Shown piece by piece: positions 19,051 to 27,051 of a stretch of DNA of 32,208 bases (position 1 is the stretch's first letter; each line of letters begins with the position of its first letter). The stretch is from assembly GCF_006861775.1 (NCBI RefSeq), contig NZ_VDGG01000045.1, positions 1 through 32,208 of the forward strand. Direction: 5' to 3'. Source of the DNA: Psychrobacillus soli (GTDB lineage: Bacteria > Bacillota > Bacilli > Bacillales_A > Planococcaceae). Below the pieces are notes generated by a model. It saw only the letters and a list, made by a program, of their open reading frames with translations, ran no database searches and was not told where the DNA came from. Position numbers and translations under genes: made by a program.

Positions 19051-19359
19051 ATGATTGTTAATGGAATATTAATATGTGCAATAGTTGTCTCATTTGTTTG
19101 GTATTTTTATTTTAAAACGAAACAGTTGCGAACACATTTACCGATTCGAAAAAAATGGTTTGCGGCAAAAGCAGCTGTATGTCTTGGTGCTTTCGTGTTT
19201 TTCTTTGGTATTAACTTTTTATTTATTTACCAATCCTCTGTCACTTATGCTGTTACTGGATTGTTTGTCTTACTTGGTGGTTATTTTATGTATCATAATT
19301 ATAAAGCGAGCAAACATTACGGACAGTTTGTTGAAGAAGAACTAACGTTAAATCAATAA
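19051..19359 (+). CDS. ytpI: YtpI family small membrane protein
   Basis: A 102-residue integral membrane protein of unknown function, matching YtpI in size and position. Three hydrophobic segments are seen, about 2-22, 40-62 and 66-85, followed by a short charged tail (EEELTLN). The frame is open from 19018, but GGAGG 6 bases before the ATG at 19051 fixes the start. It is divergent from nrnA and convergent with ytoI, with its own terminator. I can suggest no function. Confidence 0.8.
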   Translation: MIVNGILICAIVVSFVWYFYFKTKQLRTHLPIRKKWFAAKAAVCLGAFVFFFGINFLFIYQSSVTYAVTGLFVLLGGYFMYHNYKASKHYGQFVEEELTLNQ

Positions 19360-19367
19360 GTATTAGA

Positions 19368-19401
19368 ATGGTGCAGCCTATGAAAGCTGCATCATTTTTT
19401 T
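19368..19401 (+). terminator. Terminator of ytpI
   Basis: ATGGTGCAGC (19368-19377) pairs with GCTGCATCAT (19386-19395), including one G-U pair, over an 8-base loop. A run of seven T follows. It ends at the stop codon of convergent ytoI. Confidence 0.85.
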
Positions 19402-20707
19402 ATCTCTCCAGCAGTTGGTATGTGAGCATCGCTTTTCCTACTAATTGTTTTTCGTTGAATACTTCTATGTCTATTTTCGCCACTTTTCGACTCATTTCTA
19501 AAACGCGCGCATGAACACGAAGAACACTTTCCAACTGAATAGGTTTCGTGTAATAAATCGTCATGTTCTCCACGACACTTTCTCCCCGTTTTCGAATCTT
19601 CAACGTTTGGGATCCAGTTTCTGTTACTAATATTGTAAATGCGCCATATGACATCGCCCCGAAATGGTCGGTCATTTGAGGGGTTACTTCAAATTCAAAG
19701 ATGAATTCCTCGGTAGAAATGGCTTTTATTTGTTGTTTCACAATATCATCAATAGTTTCTCCATTTTGGGGCTGTCTAGACGCCGCTTGTAAAGCTTTTA
19801 AAACGTCCTGCCTGCTAATAACCCCTTCCAGATTATTATTATCACCTACAACTGGCAACAAATCGATCCCTTCCCAAATCATTCGGTGACTTGCAGAAGC
19901 AACACTCGTTTTCATCGTAATCGATATAGGTGTTTTCGTCATAACTTTTTCGATAATTTCATGATTTTCTTTCCCAATAACATCTCTAGCAGTAACAATT
20001 CCAACTAATTTGTTGGATTTATCTACTACTGGAAAACCTCCATGTGTGGTGACATCATTCAATTCGCGATATTGCTTCACATGATCGGTCGTACGAAGAT
20101 ACGCTGTTTTCTCTAAAGGAATATAAATATCCTCAATAAGAAGTACATCTTTTTTAATCAATTGGTCATCAATTGCACGGTTAATCATCGTGGCAACAGT
20201 AAAAGAGTCATAACTTGTCGAAATAACAGGTAATTCTAGTTCATCGGCTAGTTTTTTTGTAGGTTCTGGAACATCAAAGCCTCCTGTCACAAGGATTGCC
20301 GCTCCTGCCTGTAGTGCGGTCTCATGAACTTTTAAGCGATTTCCAACAATTAGTAAATTACCAGGCTCCACATAACGCATCATATCTTCTAACTGCATGG
20401 CACCTATTACAAATTTATTCAACGTTTTATAAAGACCCGTTTTACCACCTAATACTTGTCCATCTACAATATTTACAACTTCTGCAAATGTTAGGCGTTC
20501 AAAATGTTCTTTTTTCTTTAGTTCGATTCGTATCGTTCCTACTCGTTCAATCGTGCTAACTAATCTTCTGGTTTCTGCTTCCTTTATGGCACGATAGGCA
20601 GTTCCTTCACTTACTGTTAAATCTTTTGCAATTTGCCTAACCGATATTTTATCTCCAACTGGTAGTTTTTCTATATATGCTAAAATTTGCTCGTGTTTTG
20701 TTGTCAT
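19400..20707 (-). CDS. ytoI: YtoI: HTH-DRTGG-CBS-hotdog regulatory protein
   Basis: A 435-residue multidomain protein. In order: an N-terminal winged helix-turn-helix (about 1-62, with VRQIAKDLTVSEGTAYRAIK), a DRTGG domain (about 70-185), a pair of CBS domains (about 195-310, with GGFPVVDKSNKLVGIVTARDV split across the first), and a C-terminal hotdog thioesterase-like domain (about 325-435, with MTDHFGAMSYGAFT). CBS pairs usually bind adenine nucleotides, and DRTGG domains are often found with them. The architecture suggests a DNA-binding sensor of nucleotide or acyl-CoA state. Its ligand and targets are unknown to me. It is 55 bases from ytkL on the same strand and probably co-transcribed. 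Confidence 0.88.
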   Translation of the reverse strand: MTTKHEQILAYIEKLPVGDKISVRQIAKDLTVSEGTAYRAIKEAETRRLVSTIERVGTIRIELKKKEHFERLTFAEVVNIVDGQVLGGKTGLYKTLNKFVIGAMQLEDMMRYVEPGNLLIVGNRLKVHETALQAGAAILVTGGFDVPEPTKKLADELELPVISTSYDSFTVATMINRAIDDQLIKKDVLLIEDIYIPLEKTAYLRTTDHVKQYRELNDVTTHGGFPVVDKSNKLVGIVTARDVIGKENHEIIEKVMTKTPISITMKTSVASASHRMIWEGIDLLPVVGDNNNLEGVISRQDVLKALQAASRQPQNGETIDDIVKQQIKAISTEEFIFEFEVTPQMTDHFGAMSYGAFTILVTETGSQTLKIRKRGESVVENMTIYYTKPIQLESVLRVHARVLEMSRKVAKIDIEVFNEKQLVGKAMLTYQLLER

Positions 20708-20762
20708 GTAGTCACATCCAAACGATTGTTATACGTTTATTGTACCACATTTTCCTATTTTT

Positions 20763-21452
20763 CTAATCACGTGGCAGTTGTACACAATCCCCTGCATGCA
20801 ATATTTGTACTTCTGCTGTCGTTACAAGTTCTTTAAAATAATGTGGATCTTGTTTAATAGGCGGGAATGTATCATAGTGAATCGGCACTACAACTTTTGG
20901 TTTTATTAATTCTGTAGCATAGGCGGCATCTTCCGGTCCCATTGTAAAGTTATCTCCTATTGGTAAAAATGCGACATCAATATTATTTCTATCGCCGATT
21001 AGCTTCATATCCCCGAATAATGCAGTATCGCCAGCATGGTAAATAGTTTTACCTTCCGCCGTAAATAATACTCCAGCAGGCATCCCGGTATAAATCGATT
21101 GACCACCTTCTGTTGTATACGATGAACTATGGAATGCGTGTGTAAATTTCACTCTTCCAAATTCAAAATCTCTTGCACCGCCTAAGCCCATTGCATGCAC
21201 CTTTACACCTTGAGTTTCTATATATTCGGCAAGTTCAAATGGAGCGATTACTAATGCATCACATTTTTTTGCAATCTCCACTGTATCCCCTACATGATCA
21301 TTATGTCCATGTGTCAATAAAATGGCATCTGCCGTTACTTCCTCAGCATCTAAATCAGTTTGTCCATTTCCATTTATAAAAGGGTCAATCAATATTGTAT
21401 GTGTATTTGTTTTAATCTTTACTACCGAATGTCCATGATAACTAATAATCAT
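20763..21452 (-). CDS. ytkL: Metallo-beta-lactamase-fold hydrolase, UPF0173 (YtkL)
   Basis: A 229-residue member of the UPF0173 family of metal-dependent hydrolases. The metal-binding signature HGHNDH (His48, His50, Asp52, His53) is intact, with further ligands likely in [19 protein letters not shown] and VPIHYDTFP. It has no signal peptide, so it is cytoplasmic. The substrate is unknown. AAGGAGAG precedes the ATG. Its position next to ytoI is as in B. subtilis, and it is divergent from the M24 peptidase gene. Confidence 0.9.
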   Translation of the reverse strand: MIISYHGHSVVKIKTNTHTILIDPFINGNGQTDLDAEEVTADAILLTHGHNDHVGDTVEIAKKCDALVIAPFELAEYIETQGVKVHAMGLGGARDFEFGRVKFTHAFHSSSYTTEGGQSIYTGMPAGVLFTAEGKTIYHAGDTALFGDMKLIGDRNNIDVAFLPIGDNFTMGPEDAAYATELIKPKVVVPIHYDTFPPIKQDPHYFKELVTTAEVQILHAGDCVQLPRD

Positions 21453-21565
21453 CTCGTTATCTCTCCTTTAGAAATTATTATACTTCTTCTGTATTCATTC
21501 TACGTAGATGCGATATTTCCTTTATTCTGCTATTCTTAATTTATAAATTTAAAAGAGGTGTCCGT

Positions 21566-22657
21566 ATGAATCAAGTCAAAAAAATCCAAAACTTTCTACA
21601 AACGAACAATATCGAAGCAGCTTTCATCACCACTCCGGATAATGTATTTTACTTCACTGGTTTCCGAAGCAATCCACATGAGCGCTTACTTGGTGTAGCT
21701 ATTTTTAAAGAAGCAGAGCCTTTTATCATTTGTCCGCAAATGGAAATCCCAGATGCAAAAGTTGCCGGCTGGCAAGGTCAAATTGTTGGCCATCAAGATA
21801 CGGAAAATGCATGGGATATTGTCGTACAAACAATGAAAGAAAAAGCAGGAGATATTACGACGCTCGCAGTGGAAAAAGCACATTTAACTGTAGAAAGATT
21901 AGAAGCATTAGTAGAAAGAATTCCTGCTTTACAAGTTTCGAGAATCGATGAAAAAATCAACGATCTTCGCGTGATTAAATCCGAAGAAGAATTAGAAAAT
22001 ATGCGAAAAGCAGCCGAACTTGCAGATTATGCTATTGAAGTAGGATGTAAAGAAATTGCAGAAGGTAAAACGGAGATCGAAATATTAAACGCAATCGAAC
22101 TGGCTGTAAAAGAAAAAGGCGCTGCCCAAATGTCTTTCGATACAATGGTACTTAGTGGACCCAAAACAGCTTCTCCGCACGGAACGCCTGGAGACCGTAA
22201 AATCCAAAAAGGCGACTTTATTTTATTCGATCTTGGTGTAGTTTATAATGGCTATTGTTCTGACATCACACGCACGGTTGCTTTTGGGGAACCATCACCT
22301 GATAAACGTGAGATATATGAAACCGTTCGACGTGCAGAAGAAGCAGCTGTACAAGCTGTAAAACCAGGAATTACTGCGATGGAACTAGATAAAATAGCTC
22401 GTGATGTCATTACAGATGCAGGCTACGGAGAGTACTTTACCCATCGTTTAGGGCATGGACTTGGAATTTCTGTACATGAGTTCCCATCTATTACTGGTGT
22501 AAATGAGATGAAATTGGAAACTGGTATGGTATTCACAATTGAACCTGGCATTTACCACCCAGAAATAACAGGCGTTCGCATTGAAGATGATGTGGTTGTC
22601 ACAGCAGACGGCGTCGAAGTTTTAACTAAATTCCCGAAAGAATTACAAATCTTATAA
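21566..22657 (+). CDS. M24 family aminopeptidase (Xaa-Pro dipeptidase type)
   Basis: A 363-residue pita-bread-fold metallopeptidase with an N-terminal creatinase-like domain (about 1-125) and a catalytic domain (about 135-360). The five metal ligands are present: Asp222, Asp233, His297 (in LGHGLG), Glu326 and Glu340. It probably releases residues from Xaa-Pro dipeptides; related proteins are PepQ and YqhT. AGAGGTG precedes the ATG. The gene is single, divergent from ytkL, and closed by a terminator. The exact specificity (dipeptidase or aminopeptidase P) cannot be told from sequence. Confidence 0.9.
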   Translation: MNQVKKIQNFLQTNNIEAAFITTPDNVFYFTGFRSNPHERLLGVAIFKEAEPFIICPQMEIPDAKVAGWQGQIVGHQDTENAWDIVVQTMKEKAGDITTLAVEKAHLTVERLEALVERIPALQVSRIDEKINDLRVIKSEEELENMRKAAELADYAIEVGCKEIAEGKTEIEILNAIELAVKEKGAAQMSFDTMVLSGPKTASPHGTPGDRKIQKGDFILFDLGVVYNGYCSDITRTVAFGEPSPDKREIYETVRRAEEAAVQAVKPGITAMELDKIARDVITDAGYGEYFTHRLGHGLGISVHEFPSITGVNEMKLETGMVFTIEPGIYHPEITGVRIEDDVVVTADGVEVLTKFPKELQIL

Positions 22658-22664
22658 GTAAAAC

Positions 22665-22692
22665 AAAAGCATCCTAGCAAGGGTGCTTTTTT
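22665..22692. terminator. Terminator between the M24 peptidase and crcB genes
   Basis: AAAAGCATCC (22665-22674) pairs with GGGTGCTTTT (22681-22690, one G-U pair) over 6 bases. T6 follows on the plus strand, and TTTTGTTTT on the minus strand. It probably serves both convergent units. Confidence 0.85.
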
Positions 22693-23044
22693 ATCTACCT
22701 AACAAATAGCCTAAAAATGCAAATACTAATCCTCCTGCGTAAGTAATCACAAAGTACAATACCCATGTTCGTGGATATTTTTGAAGGATAAACAGTTCTT
22801 TATGGAGAGTAGAAAAAGTCGTAAAAGCTCCTAGAAATCCGGTACCAATAAGTAAAATGTAGATATCCTTTAAGCCAACGTTTAAAATGAATCCAAGGAG
22901 AAAAGAGCCGATCAAATTAACTGCAAGTGTTCCAAGAGGCAAACGATCTACTACAGTTTTGTTCCATTTTTGAGAAGTATAATACCTTGCAATCGCTCCT
23001 AAAAATCCTCCAGTTCCTACTGCTAAAACATAATAAACATTCAT
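22691..23044 (-). CDS. crcB: Fluoride channel subunit CrcB/FluC, second gene
   Basis: A 117-residue four-helix membrane protein of the CrcB/Fluc family that exports fluoride as a dual-topology or paired dimer. Signatures are GTGGFLGAIARYY, NLIGSFLLGFI and GTGFLGAFTTFSTLHKE. The frame extends to 23065, but AGAGGTGA lies 5 bases before the ATG at 23044. This ATG overlaps the stop of the first crcB gene (ATGA), which fits coupled synthesis of two subunits with opposite topology, as known for paired Fluc genes. Confidence 0.92.
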   Translation of the reverse strand: MNVYYVLAVGTGGFLGAIARYYTSQKWNKTVVDRLPLGTLAVNLIGSFLLGFILNVGLKDIYILLIGTGFLGAFTTFSTLHKELFILQKYPRTWVLYFVITYAGGLVFAFLGYLLGR

Positions 23045-23412
23045 TCCATCACCTCTTTTTTCCATCCTAAATTACTCATAAAAATACCACCAACAATACT
23101 TACAACTATATACAAGAAAGCTAGTAACATTTTTCCTTGTTCAAACAATTCAACAGTTTCCACACTCAAAGCGGAAAAAGTAGTAAAGGAACCTAAAAAG
23201 CCTGTACCAATGACCGTCTTTAACTGGCTAGACAAAGAGAAAAATCTAGAAGTTAAAAAGGTCAACGCATAACAACCAACTAAATTAACGAGTAATGTTG
23301 CAAATGGAAAAAGGGAATTAGAAAAAAAGAGAATCCCTACTAAGTAACGTGAAATGGCACCTAAAGATCCAGCTAATCCAATATATAAATAAATCAATTG
23401 TATCCACTCCAT
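23041..23412 (-). CDS. crcB: Fluoride channel subunit CrcB/FluC, first gene
   Basis: A 123-residue paralogue of the following gene, with four hydrophobic segments and the signatures GSLGAISRYLVG and GTGFLGSFTTFSALSVE; the pore region NLVGCYALTFL is more diverged than in its partner. The start is uncertain. ATG 23412 (MEWIQL) has no good ribosome-binding site, while TTG 23439 lies within the ald terminator and is too close to AAAGGA. No fluoride riboswitch fold is evident in the 64-base gap to ald, so expression may depend on read-through from ald or on a weak local promoter. Confidence 0.85.
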   Translation of the reverse strand: MEWIQLIYLYIGLAGSLGAISRYLVGILFFSNSLFPFATLLVNLVGCYALTFLTSRFFSLSSQLKTVIGTGFLGSFTTFSALSVETVELFEQGKMLLAFLYIVVSIVGGIFMSNLGWKKEVME

Positions 23413-23430
23413 TATGCTGCGTAATGAGAA

Positions 23431-23462
23431 ATCACCCAAATCCTTTAACAGAGTTGGGTGAT
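23431..23462 (-). terminator. Hairpin after ald
   Basis: ATCACCCAA (23431-23439) pairs with TTGGGTGAT (23454-23462) over a 14-base loop. On the minus strand it is followed only by TTCTCATT, so termination may be weak, allowing read-through into crcB. Confidence 0.6.
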
Positions 23463-23476
23463 AGTTTGTCCTATTA

Positions 23477-24592
23477 TTAATTCAAAAGCGTTGCAACATC
23501 TACATAAGGTAATCCTTGTGCTTCAGCAACTGCTTTAAATGTTACATGACCTGCTAGCGTATTAATACCTTTTTGTAATGCAAGATTATCCAAACAAGCT
23601 TGTTTATAGCCTTTATTTGCTATTTGAAGCGCGTAAGGTACTGTTGCATTGATCAATGCCATTGTTGACGTTCTAGGAACTGCTCCAGGCATATTCGCCA
23701 CGGCATAATGCACAACACCATGCTTTTCATATGTTGGATTATCATGCGTTGTAATACGGTCAGAAGTTTCGAAAATTCCACCTTGGTCAATAGCAATGTC
23801 GATCACTACAGAACCTGGAGACATAGATTTAATCATTTCTTCTGAAACAAGCTTCGGTGCTTTTGCCCCCGGAATAAGAACTGCTCCAACGACTAAATCG
23901 GCCTCTCTTACTGCTTCTCCGATATTATATGGATTAGAGATTAAAGTTTGTACTTGACTCCCAAATAAATCTTCTAATTGACGAAGACGATCTGGGTTTA
24001 AGTCAATAATCGTTACTTGGGCACCCATACCTAACGCCACTTTTGCTGCGTTTGTACCGGCAATACCACCACCCACTATTGCTACTTTCGCTCGTGGAAC
24101 ACCTGGTACTCCACCAAGTAATATTCCTTTACCACCGTTAATTTGTTCTAAATATTGAGCACCAATTTGAGTTGCCATACGCCCTGCTACTTCACTCATT
24201 GGAGATAGTAATGGAAGTGTATTATTCGGAAGTTGCACTGTTTCATAAGCTATAGCAGTTACTTTCTTTTCCAGAAGCACTCTTGTTAAATCATCTTCTG
24301 GTGCTAAATGTAAATAAGTGAAAAGGATAGATTCTTCTCGTATAAGATCAAATTCAGCATGTGTAGGTTCTTTTACTTTCATTACCATCTCTTGATCCCA
24401 TGCTTCTTGTGCCGTTTGAACGATGGTTGCTCCAGCATCAATATAATCTTGATCTGTAAAGCTCGAACCTATTCCTGCTCCACTTTCAATATATACCTCA
24501 TGATTATAGTGTGTTAAACTCACTACCCCAGCAGGTGTCATTGCCACACGGTTTTCATTGTTTTTTGTTTCTTTCGGAATTCCAATACGCAT
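23477..24592 (-). CDS. ald: Alanine dehydrogenase
   Basis: A 371-residue enzyme that reversibly deaminates L-alanine to pyruvate and ammonium with NAD. The N-terminus [20 protein letters not shown] is the family signature, with substrate residues Arg15, Lys74 and His95. The NAD-binding loop [18 protein letters not shown] lies near 174-191. Length is normal. GGGGG lies 7 bases before the ATG. In Bacillus it supports alanine use and sporulation. A long gene-free stretch lies upstream. Confidence 0.96.
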   Translation of the reverse strand: MRIGIPKETKNNENRVAMTPAGVVSLTHYNHEVYIESGAGIGSSFTDQDYIDAGATIVQTAQEAWDQEMVMKVKEPTHAEFDLIREESILFTYLHLAPEDDLTRVLLEKKVTAIAYETVQLPNNTLPLLSPMSEVAGRMATQIGAQYLEQINGGKGILLGGVPGVPRAKVAIVGGGIAGTNAAKVALGMGAQVTIIDLNPDRLRQLEDLFGSQVQTLISNPYNIGEAVREADLVVGAVLIPGAKAPKLVSEEMIKSMSPGSVVIDIAIDQGGIFETSDRITTHDNPTYEKHGVVHYAVANMPGAVPRTSTMALINATVPYALQIANKGYKQACLDNLALQKGINTLAGHVTFKAVAEAQGLPYVDVATLLN

Positions 24593-24673
24593 TTTTATAT
24601 CCCCCTATGTAATACGATATTGTTGGATGAATGATTCGTCTAGCTACGTTAATCACTTTCGAACAATTCCATT

Positions 24674-24702
24674 TTATCACTTCTATATTCATAATGCTTC
24701 AA
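24674..24702 (-). promoter_or_regulatory. Possible ald promoter
   Basis: On the minus strand: TTGAAG (24697-24702), a 17-base spacer, and TGATAA (24674-24679), about 80 bases before the ald start. The spacing is right, but the -10 box is only a partial match. Confidence 0.35.
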
Positions 24703-24867
24703 TAATTTGAATAATATAAGCGCTCCGTGCAAATTCTCATAAAAATAACATACTTATTGATTATCGTAATTTATTCAATGCAGTATTAACACTATAGTAA
24801 AATGTTCAATTACGTCTTCGGAGTACTCTGAATTTGAATTTTTAGTAACACCTTTACCGAGAATTCA

Positions 24868-24899
24868 ATAGTGGGATGCGGCAAAGCCGCATCCCCTAT
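24868..24899. terminator. Perfect hairpin with AAA loop (GGGATGCGGC)
   Basis: GGGATGCGGC (24873-24882) and GCCGCATCCC (24886-24895) pair perfectly over the loop AAA; ATAG/CTAT extends the stem past a one-base bulge. No long T run follows on either strand, so termination is uncertain. Confidence 0.6.
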
Positions 24900-25011
24900 T
24901 CTTTCGATAATCCTATTACTTCTATTCATCCCTCGTACTCCTACAACGTATTTGAACAAAATACAAAAGCTTTAGATTAATGAGAGAATAGCTCCTTTCT
25001 CATATCTTAAA

Positions 25012-25041
25012 AGGCAGCCAAAAATACAATTTTGGCTGCTT
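25012..25041 (-). terminator. Orphan terminator-like hairpin, minus strand
   Basis: GCAGCCAAAA (25014-25023) pairs with TTTTGGCTGC (25030-25039) over 6 bases. On the minus strand CCTTTTAAG follows. No gene lies upstream on that strand within the gap, so an unrecognised leftward transcript is possible. Confidence 0.5.
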
Positions 25042-25160
25042 ACCACCTCTCTATATGTTTTCCGCCTTACTATTATTTAAAAAGTGTCACCCTTTTAGTT
25101 AGTATTACTATGGTCATGGTGTTTCTTTGTAAAGAATAAAAAAGAGACTTCCAATAAGAT

Positions 25161-25201
25161 AAGAAATGTGCTTGCGAAATTGCATCTTCGCAAGCTTTCT
25201 T
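25161..25201. other. Hairpin AAGAAA..GCTTGCGAA / TTCGCAAGC..TTTCTT
   Basis: GCTTGCGAA (25170-25178) pairs with TTCGCAAGC (25187-25195) over 8 bases. Outer AAGAAA/TTTCTT pairs add to the stem past a 3-base bulge. The role is unknown. Confidence 0.5.
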
Positions 25202-25304
25202 AATAGAAAGTATATCCTATCTTCTTATCCAAAGCATTTGCATTTTTCACTTGAACTTTTTCGGGTAGGGACGGACAAATACCTGCCACAAGATTATCTG
25301 GAAA

Positions 25305-25350
25305 AATGTTTAGGGGTGTGACAAAGTCACACCCCTAAACATTGTTTTTA
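25305..25350 (+). terminator. Perfect 18-bp hairpin with AAA loop
   Basis: Bases 25305-25322 and 25326-25343 are perfect complements (core AGGGGTGTGAC) over the loop AAA. GTTTTTA follows on the plus strand, and TTTTCC on the minus strand. It looks like a strong, possibly bidirectional terminator, yet no recognisable gene precedes it. Confidence 0.7.
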
Positions 25351-25539
25351 CGATATTGGTGTAGCAATCATTTCGTCCAAAGCAATCCGAAGATATAGAA
25401 GTGTAAGCCATGCCCTTGTTCATTTCTTGACAGAATAAAATAACTATTCAACAAATGTGTAAAAATAAATAATAAAAATAAGCAGGAATATGTCAATTAA
25501 TATCGAAATATATATATAAAGAAAAAGGAGGTTTTTATC

Positions 25540-25992
25540 ATGACATTAAAATATAAACAAATTCTCGTTGCAGTGGACGGTTCAAAAGAAGCGGAGTATG
25601 CATTTAAGAAGTCAGTTTCTATCGCAGCTAGAAACAATGCAACATTAAATTTAGTTAATATCATTGATACAAGGTCGTTTGCTGCAATTGAAGCATATGA
25701 CCGCTCCATAGCTGAAAGAGCTCAAACATTTGCAGAAGAATTGCTAGAAGGTTATAAAACAGAGGCACATGCTGGCGGAGTCCAACATGTAAATGTCATC
25801 GTTGATTATGGTTCTCCAAAAACGATGATTTCTAAAGACCTTGCTAAAAAAGTGGTAGCAGATTTAATTATTTGTGGTGCCACTGGTTTGAATGCGATGG
25901 AACGATTTTTAATTGGTAGTGTGTCCGAGTATATTGTACGCTCCGCATCTTGCGACGTATTAGTTGTTCGTACAGAAGAAATTCCTGACTAA
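25540..25992 (+). CDS. Universal stress protein, UspA family, ATP-binding type
   Basis: A 150-residue cytoplasmic protein with the Usp alpha/beta fold. The N-terminus QILVAVDGSKEAEYAF and the motif G-x2-G-x9-G-S (Gly113, Gly116, Gly126-Ser127 in the segment starting GATGLN) mark the ATP-binding subgroup. AAGGAGG lies just before the ATG. It is a single gene with its own terminator. Usp proteins accumulate under starvation and stress; the specific role here is unknown. A TTGACA at 25427-25432 lies upstream without a convincing -10. Confidence 0.92.
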   Translation: MTLKYKQILVAVDGSKEAEYAFKKSVSIAARNNATLNLVNIIDTRSFAAIEAYDRSIAERAQTFAEELLEGYKTEAHAGGVQHVNVIVDYGSPKTMISKDLAKKVVADLIICGATGLNAMERFLIGSVSEYIVRSASCDVLVVRTEEIPD

Positions 25993-26033
25993 GAAAAGCT
26001 TAAGCAAATAATTTAATTATTTTAATATTAGGT

Positions 26034-26066
26034 AAAGGGTAGCCCGTGAGGACTACCCTTTTATTT
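26034..26066 (+). terminator. Terminator of usp
   Basis: AAAGGGTAG (26034-26042) pairs with CTACCCTTT (26053-26061) over 10 bases. TTTATTTT follows. It overlaps the stop codon of convergent ytxK. Confidence 0.85.
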
Positions 26067-26990
26067 TGCGTTTTCTTCTTGCCATATGTCTATTTTTTGG
26101 AAAAATAATTCCATTGCTTCTTTATTCGTCATATTTGGAACTTTTGCAAGCAATACTTCACGTGGTCCCTTTAAATCTTCCCTTTTCTTTTGCAACACCA
26201 ACAAGCTTTTCTCTTGTCCTTTTGTTTTAAAAATAGAAGCGGGGAATTGAATGACTGCTTGAATCCATCCATTTTCTTTCATAAACTTATGAAGCTGCGG
26301 TGCTTGTTTAGATTCAAAAATAGTGTTTGGCACTAAAAAGTATAAATATCCACCTGGCTTTACATGCTTCATCGATTGTTCGATGAATAAATGATGAGCA
26401 TAAGACATTTCCTCTTTACTATGCAAAAAATAGTCCTGTGCTGTTTCATCATCTGGATAATATCCAACTGGTAAATCACTTACTACTACATCCACAGGAT
26501 CTATTAATAATGGTTTTAAAGCATCTTGTCGGAATAGTTGAATATCATGTGTAAGCAATTCTCCAGTTTGAGCTGCTAGTTGTATTAATAACTCATCTAT
26601 TTCTACACCGTAAGCATGATTTTCAGAAGGCAATGCATTCATCACTGTATAAAGCAAATTTCCCGTTCCAAATGCAGGATCCAAAATGGACAATTCTTTT
26701 TTGTCTTTTGCCACTACTTTTACAAAATAACTTACTAGAAGTCCAATAGCATCTGGTGTCATTTGGTGATTCACTTGAGAAGTTGATTTCATTCCTTTTA
26801 ATATCGCCAATTGAATCGCTTTTCGAATTTGTTCTTTCGTCGGGTTAGTTACTGTAGGCACTTTTTTGTCTTCTAACCATAATTCTAGCGCGTATACTAC
26901 CCCTTCTAAGTAAGTGGCTGATTGTTGTTCTTCTATAAATGTACTTTCTTGATCTATAAACGTAAATATTTGTTCGACATTGGTGTGCAT
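26061..26990 (-). CDS. ytxK: YtxK family class I SAM-dependent methyltransferase
   Basis: A 309-residue protein resembling N6-adenine DNA methylases. A helical N-terminus (about 1-95) precedes SAM motif I LDPAFGTGNLL (103-113), the acidic GVEID (128-132), and motif IV SDLPVGYYP (171-179), the YtxK-family form of NPPY. No target-recognition or restriction partner is nearby, so a housekeeping role is more likely than restriction-modification. Its substrate is unknown to me. It lies after tpx, as in B. subtilis, but ackA, which usually follows, is missing; the convergent usp gene is there instead. Confidence 0.9.
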   Translation of the reverse strand: MHTNVEQIFTFIDQESTFIEEQQSATYLEGVVYALELWLEDKKVPTVTNPTKEQIRKAIQLAILKGMKSTSQVNHQMTPDAIGLLVSYFVKVVAKDKKELSILDPAFGTGNLLYTVMNALPSENHAYGVEIDELLIQLAAQTGELLTHDIQLFRQDALKPLLIDPVDVVVSDLPVGYYPDDETAQDYFLHSKEEMSYAHHLFIEQSMKHVKPGGYLYFLVPNTIFESKQAPQLHKFMKENGWIQAVIQFPASIFKTKGQEKSLLVLQKKREDLKGPREVLLAKVPNMTNKEAMELFFQKIDIWQEENAK

Positions 26991-27008
26991 CTATACATCC
27001 CTCAAATG

Positions 27009-27043
27009 AAAACCCACTAAACTAGAATTAGCTGAGTGGGTTT
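27009..27043 (-). terminator. Terminator of tpx
   Basis: AAACCCACT (27010-27018) pairs with AGTGGGTTT (27035-27043). On the minus strand the stem runs into TTTTC. It sits 9 bases after the tpx stop. The T run is short, so some read-through to ytxK is likely. Confidence 0.65.
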
Positions 27044-27051
27044 GATTTTAT

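Larger units (their letters stand above)
24593..25539. other. 947-base gene-free region with clustered hairpins
   Basis: I see no ORF of useful length, ribosome-binding site or RNA family here apart from the usp start signals at the right end. The region holds the possible ald promoter, a minor hairpin ATGAGA/TCTCAT (24980-25003), and four stronger hairpins listed separately. A weak plus-strand promoter-like pair, TTTATT-17-TATAGT, lies near 24771-24799. It may hold decayed genes or small RNAs. Confidence 0.6.

Noticed and set aside
23413-23439. TTG at 23439 as start of the first crcB gene
   Set aside because: It lies in the ald hairpin with AAAGGA only about one base away, too close for initiation; the added residues (GDFSLRSI) do not look like family sequence. 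The ATG at 23412 is preferred but not certain.
25312-25336. TGTGAcaaagTCACA as an FNR/CRP-type operator
   Set aside because: The half-site spacing is 5 rather than 6, and the symmetry continues for 18 bp per arm with a 3-base loop, which fits an RNA hairpin better.
25427-25460. TTGACA as the usp promoter
   Set aside because: No acceptable -10 hexamer lies 16-18 bases downstream; the nearest A/T-rich matches are at the wrong spacing.
25497-25709. Minus-strand ORF opposite the usp start
   Set aside because: It is antisense to a clear usp coding region and carries no own start signals.
26061-26990. Restriction-modification system
   Set aside because: The methyltransferase is of the YtxK housekeeping type in its conserved place beside tpx; there is no endonuclease or specificity gene nearby.
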